A stretch of DNA of 41,073 nucleotides, from the IMG/VR virus record IMGVR_UViG_3300021371_000039, positions 1 through 41,073 of that record; one strand, written 5' to 3'. Positions within the stretch are counted from its first letter, which is position 1. The number at the start of each line of letters is the position of its first letter. This DNA comes from a virus. A program made the position numbers and the translations under genes. Positions 36,033-41,073 of this stretch are shown in pieces. Under the pieces are notes generated by a model. The model was not told the DNA's origin and made no database searches. It saw only the letters and a program-made list of their open reading frames with translations.

Positions 36033-39000
36033 CAACTATAAAACTAAAAAGATCCTCCTCTACGGGCGTAACTCCTGGCACTAGTGATTTAGAGCTGGGT
36101 GAACTTGCTGTAAATACGTTTGACGGAAAATTATTCTTAAAAAAGAATGATGGATCTGATAGTATCGTAGAATTTAACCCTACTTCTGCAACTGGCTCTA
36201 ATATTAGTGTAAATGACTCAAGTGGTACAAGTAGTTCTGCTCTCTTAGTAGACTATAATGTATCCGGAGATACTCCTGAACTTACAGGAGATATACTTAA
36301 AAGAGGGCTGTTTATTGATGTAGATTCTAGTGCTAATATGGGCACTACGGATAACGAACATCGCCTTTACGGTGGGTATATTGATGTTAGAAATACTGGA
36401 GACAGCGATATAGTTAATGGCTTGCGAGTATTTCAGCAAAATAACCACACTGCAGGAACCACCACCGAGTCCAGAGGTATTTCTAGTGAGATTTCGAATC
36501 AAGCCACTGGCACAGGAACCGTAACTAATCTTTATGGTTATTTTGGTATCATTAACCAATCTTCCGCAAACGCTATCACCGAAATAGCAGGGTTAAAGCT
36601 TCAAACTAATTCTATATCAACCTCAGCAGGAGGAACCGATATATACGGAGCAGATATAGAAGTTCAAAGAACTGGCGGCTCTTGGACTAATGCTTATGGG
36701 TTAAAAGTTCTTGTTGACGATAATAATGCTAACTCAGATGCTCCTGCCGTAACTAATTCTTACTTGATTCACGCCGCTTATGAAGGCCCCACTATGGCTA
36801 CGAATGAGTGGGGTTTATATCTTCCTGACGTCGGAGCAACTAACTTTTTTGGCGGCCCCGTTGAACTTGACGGCGTCGTTGACATAACAAATACAACTGC
36901 ACCCACGGCCATTGACACTAATGCCGCTTTGAAAGTTGCTGGAGGTATGACAGTTCAAAGCTGGACATTCTTCAATATCGCAGGATCAAATGTTGTTTAC
37001 GATGCAGATTCTTCCGCTCGACAAGTTTTTGATATTCGAAGAAACAATGTGAATCAATGGTTTTTAACACTTGACGCAGACGGAGATTTAACGTTTGACG
37101 TTAATAATACTAATAATGCAACTGGAGTAGTAAATTTTTCTGCTCCTGTTACGTTTCTTGAGCAAATTCAAGGCGAAGTTAATATAAATGTAGCTGGAAC
37201 AAATCTCCTTCTCGATAGTGACTCTAGCACTAGGCAGACTATTGATTGGAGACAAAATGATGTAAATTATTGGTATTTAAATCTAACCGCAGACGGCAAT
37301 TTAGAGTTTGAACCAAACCCCACGAATAATACTACGCCTAGATTTGATATAGAGTCTCGAGCATATATAGCAGAAAGCATAGCTGCAGTAGATAGTAGCT
37401 CTCTTACTGAAAATATGGGTCTTACTGTTAATACTGATTTAAGCGGGAACACTGCTTTAACGGCTGATAGGATTGGATATGGTATTTATGTAGACTTAGA
37501 TTCGGATTTCGATAACAGCAATTCTAATGGTAACGATTTATGGGTTACAGGAATACGCTCAGATACAAGAGTTAGTACTCCTCATGAGTATGTTCGAGGT
37601 ATGAGATCATTTACTCAAGTCAACCATTCATCGGGTAATGTTTTTGATTTGACTGCTTGTAGAAGTCAAGCAGTGTTTAACGGTAGCGGAACAGCAGACG
37701 TTACTCAAATATATGGAGCTTTAAACGAGGCCACTCATAACAGTAGTATAGATATTACAGGTGATATGTACGGTATGCGAAATACCGTAACTTTGTTTAC
37801 TTCTTCAGGCGGAGCAAATGATCTTTATGGTACTTTCTCCGAGACTCAATTTAGCGGTAATACTGTAAATGATATTTATGGTGTGTATTCCCTTATAGAT
37901 AACAATGGAACAGGAGGAAATGCTACCGGAAATGCTTATGGATTATATGCTAGATTTGAAGGAAATCTTCCTGCTACTGGTGCAAATAAAAATTACGGCT
38001 TATACATTAACGATACAACAGGTATTGAAAACTTTATAGGCGGAGATCTCACCACCTTCTCAGACGATATTCGTGTAGACGGAGACACAATACAAAACTG
38101 CGTGGGGGGTCAATTTGTCTTTGATTCAGACACCGCTACTCGAACAATAATGCGGTTTGATCAAAATGATCTTCGTCAATGGTTTTGGACAATTGATAAC
38201 CTAGGCGGGCTTGCTTTTGAGAATGATTCTACTAACAACCCTAATGGCGAAATTCAGTTCTACTCAAAAGTTAGAAATAGAAGCACTTTTACTAACACTG
38301 GCGATATTTTAGGTCTTACTGCAAATAAGTTTGAGGTAATTAAGCACAGCCAAACGAATCTTGTGTATACTGCCAATACTGTTACTGGTAGTGACGGGGC
38401 TTTCTTTGACTTCGAAGCTGGTGAAACAATAGATATTAGAGGCAGCACAAATAATAATGGTCAGTACACCATACAATCTATTGGTGATAGCGGAGGAGAT
38501 ACAAATAACGTTCTTACTATTACTGCCAACTCATTTACAGCGGAAACTGATACTGCTTCTGGCTTCATTACGCAAGAAAAATTAGGCATATCATACGACA
38601 ATGATGCTGTTGCTCTCAGCTTATATATTAATACTGCGGGGGACGAAACAAGTATTAATCAGTTTCCTGATAGCTACGGCTTTAACGCACATTTCTCTAG
38701 TGGCTCTTTTTCGTCTTTCGCTCACAGAAGGGATTTTACATTACATAAATCAGAAAGTGCGAATGCTACAAAGGGTGGTTTATGGGTTCAGGAGTATAAT
38801 TCCAGCACTGGAGATCAGCTAGGCTTTGATCGAATTTTTACAGATAGCTACGGAGGAATCGCCGAAGTTACTGCGAACGGAAACACAACTACGAATGATA
38901 TTACTGTAGGATCTCTAACGTCTACGAATCACGGTAGTATAGATGGGGTGGAGATAGGCAGAGCCGCAGGCACAACTTCAGTAACTAACGTAGCAATAGG

Positions 39001-40573
39001 ATCTCCTTCAGGAGTTGGTCGCCCGTTAGAGCAGTTTACGAGTGCAAACAATATTGCGATTGGTTACGAAGCGTCCGAAAATAATGTCAATGGATATGAG
39101 TGTGTAGCAATTGGAAGAGGTGCCCTGCAAGATAATATTAGTGGGCAGAGAAATACTGCTCTTGGACATCAGGCTCTTCGAGACAATGGAACTGGAGGCG
39201 GAAATTCCTTCGGCAACACAGCAATTGGGTGGCAAGCATCTCTTAACAATACTACTGGTAATAATAATGTTTCTTTAGGGTATGCGGCACTTACAGCAGC
39301 CACTACTGCGAGCAATAATACAGCGATCGGGTTTAGAGCTTTAGATACTGCTGGCATAGGAGATGATAATACAGCAGTAGGTTATAACTGTCTAACTGCT
39401 CTGTCTTCTGGAGCGCAAAATGTTGTTGTTGGCTCTGGAGCGGCAACTACTCTTACGGGTGGCACGAATAACACAGTTTTAGGTTATAATGCAGAGCCAA
39501 GCAGCGCAACTGCTTCTAATGAAGTTACTTTAGGTGATACAAATGTAACTTATTTCAGAGTTCCTGGTGTCAATGTCTATGCTGATTCGGAAGGTATAGG
39601 GGTTGGTATTACTGATCCACAAGCCAATTTACACACAAGCACTACAACCGCAAATGCTAGTGCAATATTTGCTGAAGATGGTGATGGATGGATTAGACTT
39701 ATTCCTAATTTTGGGGCAGGAGGATTTAACCCAAAATCCGGTGCGGGGGATATGGGAATAGCATTTAGTCCAAATAACGACTCTGGTGTTACCTCCTCGG
39801 ATGGATTTATCATAGTTCCTTGGGATACGGATGGAGCAGGCGGATTTAAAGTAGCAGACGACGGCAATGTTAAAATTGGAGCAATTAATGGAAGCGCACC
39901 AGATAAAACTTTAGTAGTTGAAGGAGTAGGTGCAGAAGTTGTAATCAATGATACCGATAGCACGGACACGCCGCGTTTAAGACTACGAGAAAGCGGCACT
40001 ACTTCAGGCACAGTTTATACGGATGCTTCTAGTATGTATTTTTCTACTGGAAGCACGGATCGAGTTCGAATATCAAGCTTAGACGGGCGTATAATTGTTC
40101 CAGGCGGAATACAGTTAGGAACGGCCGATTTTACTGATGCCAATGTAAATACTTTAGAAGACTACGAAGAAGGCACTTGGACTCCTTCTTATTTTATGAG
40201 CACTACTGATTTTACAAGTATTACAATGGACACTTTATCTGCTACCTACACTAAAATTGGTGATATTGTAATGATTCAAGGCTGGATACGAACAGATGCA
40301 GTAGACGCAACAGGTGCAGCAGGACAGTTACGTATCAGTGGGCTACCTTTCGCAATATCAGGATACGGAGCGATATCTATTGGTAGATCTGAAGGTTGGA
40401 CAAATAATATCTGGCATTGTCAGCTCGTAGGTGGTGAAACAGATATAAGACTTTATAAGAGAACTTCCTTGTCTGGTCAAGATAATATAATGACAGATGC
40501 GGATATGATAACAGGAACTAGCGCGAATAGAAATAACTTAGTATTCGCAGGACAATATAGGACAACGGCATAA
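36029..40573 (+). CDS. Long receptor-binding tail fibre, multidomain
   Basis: The 1514-aa protein starts with an Mtd-type N-terminal domain (TTIKLKRSSSTGVTPGTSD, ELGELAVN, GKLFLKK). Two copies of a Gly-Tyr ladder region (residues about 69-275 and 457-680, with LYGGYIDVRN / YGIYVDLDSD, LYGYFGI / IYGALNE motifs) alternate with three copies of a 70-residue module near 310, 383 and 688. Residues about 987-1170 form a YadA-like beta-roll (repeats of NTAIG, NNVSLGYAAL, DNTAVGY). The C-terminal 140 residues begin DYEEGTWTPSYF and contain YTKIGDIVMIQGWI and LRISGLPFAISGYG, a common fibre tip module. Trimeric fibre architecture is likely, with the tip binding the host receptor. The start overlaps the 30-aa gene by four bases. 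Confidence 0.8.
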   Translation: MTTIKLKRSSSTGVTPGTSDLELGELAVNTFDGKLFLKKNDGSDSIVEFNPTSATGSNISVNDSSGTSSSALLVDYNVSGDTPELTGDILKRGLFIDVDSSANMGTTDNEHRLYGGYIDVRNTGDSDIVNGLRVFQQNNHTAGTTTESRGISSEISNQATGTGTVTNLYGYFGIINQSSANAITEIAGLKLQTNSISTSAGGTDIYGADIEVQRTGGSWTNAYGLKVLVDDNNANSDAPAVTNSYLIHAAYEGPTMATNEWGLYLPDVGATNFFGGPVELDGVVDITNTTAPTAIDTNAALKVAGGMTVQSWTFFNIAGSNVVYDADSSARQVFDIRRNNVNQWFLTLDADGDLTFDVNNTNNATGVVNFSAPVTFLEQIQGEVNINVAGTNLLLDSDSSTRQTIDWRQNDVNYWYLNLTADGNLEFEPNPTNNTTPRFDIESRAYIAESIAAVDSSSLTENMGLTVNTDLSGNTALTADRIGYGIYVDLDSDFDNSNSNGNDLWVTGIRSDTRVSTPHEYVRGMRSFTQVNHSSGNVFDLTACRSQAVFNGSGTADVTQIYGALNEATHNSSIDITGDMYGMRNTVTLFTSSGGANDLYGTFSETQFSGNTVNDIYGVYSLIDNNGTGGNATGNAYGLYARFEGNLPATGANKNYGLYINDTTGIENFIGGDLTTFSDDIRVDGDTIQNCVGGQFVFDSDTATRTIMRFDQNDLRQWFWTIDNLGGLAFENDSTNNPNGEIQFYSKVRNRSTFTNTGDILGLTANKFEVIKHSQTNLVYTANTVTGSDGAFFDFEAGETIDIRGSTNNNGQYTIQSIGDSGGDTNNVLTITANSFTAETDTASGFITQEKLGISYDNDAVALSLYINTAGDETSINQFPDSYGFNAHFSSGSFSSFAHRRDFTLHKSESANATKGGLWVQEYNSSTGDQLGFDRIFTDSYGGIAEVTANGNTTTNDITVGSLTSTNHGSIDGVEIGRAAGTTSVTNVAIGSPSGVGRPLEQFTSANNIAIGYEASENNVNGYECVAIGRGALQDNISGQRNTALGHQALRDNGTGGGNSFGNTAIGWQASLNNTTGNNNVSLGYAALTAATTASNNTAIGFRALDTAGIGDDNTAVGYNCLTALSSGAQNVVVGSGAATTLTGGTNNTVLGYNAEPSSATASNEVTLGDTNVTYFRVPGVNVYADSEGIGVGITDPQANLHTSTTTANASAIFAEDGDGWIRLIPNFGAGGFNPKSGAGDMGIAFSPNNDSGVTSSDGFIIVPWDTDGAGGFKVADDGNVKIGAINGSAPDKTLVVEGVGAEVVINDTDSTDTPRLRLRESGTTSGTVYTDASSMYFSTGSTDRVRISSLDGRIIVPGGIQLGTADFTDANVNTLEDYEEGTWTPSYFMSTTDFTSITMDTLSATYTKIGDIVMIQGWIRTDAVDATGAAGQLRISGLPFAISGYGAISIGRSEGWTNNIWHCQLVGGETDIRLYKRTSLSGQDNIMTDADMITGTSANRNNLVFAGQYRTTA
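36956..38280 (+). repeat. Three copies of a 70-residue fibre module
   Basis: Modules beginning near residues 310, 383 and 688 of the long fibre share N-V-(V/L)-(Y/L/F)-D-(A/S)-D-(S/T)-(S/A)-x-R-Q/T, a following R-(R/Q/D)-(N/Q)-(N/D)-x-x-(Q/Y)-W-(F/Y), and D-L-(T/E/A)-F-(D/E). Copies 1 and 2 are adjacent. Copy 3 follows the second ladder. The DNA is diverged, so the duplication is old. Confidence 0.7.
38990..39541 (+). repeat. YadA-like beta-roll repeats in the long fibre
   Basis: About ten to twelve short repeats of the form N-x-(A/V)-(I/L)-G-x-x-(A/S)-(L/G) (NIAIGYEA, CVAIGRGAL, NTALGHQAL, NTAIGWQAS, NVSLGYAAL, NTAIGFRAL, NTAVGYNCL, NVVVGSGA, NTVLGYNA) match the left-handed beta-roll of trimeric autotransporter heads. 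Confidence 0.85.
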
Positions 40574-40782
40574 TGGCACTAACAAAAGAAATAGTAACAA
40601 GTAAAATAGAGGTAGTAAATTTAGAGGCTACACCTATAGTTCAAGTAAGAGAACTGACTCGTATTACCGAAGATGAAACAGTAATCTCTGAAAGTTTTCG
40701 CAGATATACACTCAGTCAGGGAGAAGACATTTCTTCTCAACCTACTATGGTTCAATCCGTATGTAACGCAGTTTGGACATAA
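40573..40782 (+). CDS. Small fibre-associated protein (69 aa), last gene of the tail unit
   Basis: The gene overlaps the fibre stop by one base (TAATG). The product is VNLEATPIVQVRELTRITEDE-like, with short strands and a helix ending QPTMVQSVCNAVWT. Small proteins of this type often follow marine phage fibre genes. The role is unknown, possibly a fibre chaperone. It is followed by the terminator shared with the convergent - strand genes. Confidence 0.65.
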   Translation: MALTKEIVTSKIEVVNLEATPIVQVRELTRITEDETVISESFRRYTLSQGEDISSQPTMVQSVCNAVWT

Positions 40783-40806
40783 AAAAAGGGGCTTATTCAG
40801 CCCCTT
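40781..40806 (-). terminator. Terminator at the end of the convergent - strand unit
   Basis: Bases 40786-40792 (AAGGGGC) and 40800-40806 (GCCCCTT) form a 7-bp stem with a 7-base loop. On the - strand the stem is followed by a run of T (the complement of A 40781-40787), a strong terminator for the genes coming from the right. The stop codon of the 57-aa gene lies in the loop. On the + strand the T run after the stem is weak (TTCCTCG), so termination there may be partial. Confidence 0.85.
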
Positions 40807-40966
40807 CCTCGTTTTCTTCTTCAAGCTCTACTCTCTGAGATTTAGCTTCTAATTGAATCTTAGCTATAAGCCCCATAGATACCTTTGCAGGTAGCTCTCC
40901 AAGTGCGCCAAGAATAGTATTAGCTTCTTGCAACGTAAAGTTGAATGTTAAAGTTTCTTCTTCCAT
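40793..40966 (-). CDS. Small acidic protein (57 aa), function unknown
   Basis: Translation from ATG (40966-40964) gives MEEETLTFNFTLQEANTILG, then ALGELPAKVSMGLIAKIQLE, then a Glu-rich tail. The ALGELPAKVSxGLIxKI pattern looks like small conserved proteins seen in T4-like and other marine phages, often described only as hypothetical. It lies downstream of, and overlaps by one base (TAATG read on the - strand), the end of the ribonucleotide reductase gene. Confidence 0.7.
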   Translation of the reverse strand: MEEETLTFNFTLQEANTILGALGELPAKVSMGLIAKIQLEAKSQRVELEEENEEGAE

Positions 40967-41073
40967 TATTTAAATATATCCTGCCAGTTTCCTGTCGTGC
41001 TCGCTCTAGCATACTCCGTAGCACGGTTTTCAAAAAAGTTGGTATGCTCAACTGCGTTTAACATATAGTCTAA
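40966..41073 (-). CDS. Probable ribonucleotide reductase small (beta) subunit, C-terminal end
   Basis: The visible 35 residues on the - strand (LDYMLNAVEHTNFFENRATE, then YARASTTGNWQDIFK) end at TAA 40968-40966. The HTNFFE-x-R-x-(T/S)-E-Y-x-x-(A/G) pattern followed by a G-x-W-(D/Q) end is typical of the C-terminus of NrdB/NrdF-type proteins, which hold the radical site and pair with NrdA. A phage ribonucleotide reductase supplies deoxynucleotides during replication, which fits an early or middle gene set on the opposite strand to the tail genes. Only the tail of the protein is seen, so the class cannot be given. Confidence 0.65.
   Translation of the reverse strand, partial: LDYMLNAVEHTNFFENRATEYARASTTGNWQDIFK

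Noticed and set aside
34663-36150. Diversity-generating retroelement suggested by Mtd-type N-terminal domains
   Set aside because: No reverse transcriptase, template repeat or Mtd-type C-lectin variable region is present. The domain is common in ordinary fibres.

Overview
The window looks like the tail half of the structural region of a long-tailed phage (lambda-like siphovirus) of a Gram-negative host. The + strand gene order is connector, neck protein, tail terminator, major tail protein, frameshifted G/GT chaperones, tape measure, M, L, K, I, J, the same order as in phage lambda. The style of the downstream fibre genes (Mtd-type N-termini, beta-helical modules, YadA-like beta-roll, 'EGTWTP' C-terminal tip) resembles marine phage genomes. 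That habitat is an inference. No integrase, repressor, lysis gene or tRNA is visible.

Layout. 1-3431: end of a head-tail connector gene, a neck-type protein, tail terminator and major tail protein, closed by a strong hairpin terminator. 3497-22042: a perfect sigma70 consensus promoter, then tail chaperones with a -1 slippery site, a 1566-aa tape measure, minor tail proteins M/L/K/I and a giant 3331-aa J-like hub/fibre. The J protein carries two long uninterrupted collagen-like arms (126 and 103 Gly-X-Y triplets). 22052-25228: a second perfect promoter, embedded in a 12-bp-arm palindrome, then a tight three-gene modification cassette. 25260-40782: a third perfect promoter and about 15 kb of distal tail, baseplate and fibre genes, ending in a 1514-aa receptor-binding-fibre candidate. 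40793-41073: two convergent - strand genes, a 57-aa conserved-looking protein and the C-terminus of a probable ribonucleotide reductase small subunit.

The most notable feature is the cassette directly behind J. One 628-aa protein appears to fuse a GT25 glycosyltransferase (the family of the collagen hydroxylysine galactosyltransferase), a second glycosyltransferase domain resembling the glucosyltransferase domain of animal PLOD/LH3, and a C-terminal Fe(II)/2-oxoglutarate hydroxylase domain of the lysyl/prolyl hydroxylase type. It is followed, with overlapping reading frames, by a second Fe(II)/2OG oxygenase and a sulfotransferase-like protein. In the neighbouring J arms about 101 of 229 triplets have Lys, always at the Y position (X-Lys-Gly), which is the sequence context collagen lysyl hydroxylases use. 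I infer a phage-encoded system that hydroxylates and glycosylates, and perhaps sulfates, its own collagen-like tail-tip stalk before it folds into a triple helix.

The many TAATG/ATGA/GTGA overlaps point to translational coupling throughout. The three promoters all match TTGACA-N17-TATAAT exactly, so this late region may be read largely by unmodified host sigma70-type polymerase in three transcription units.
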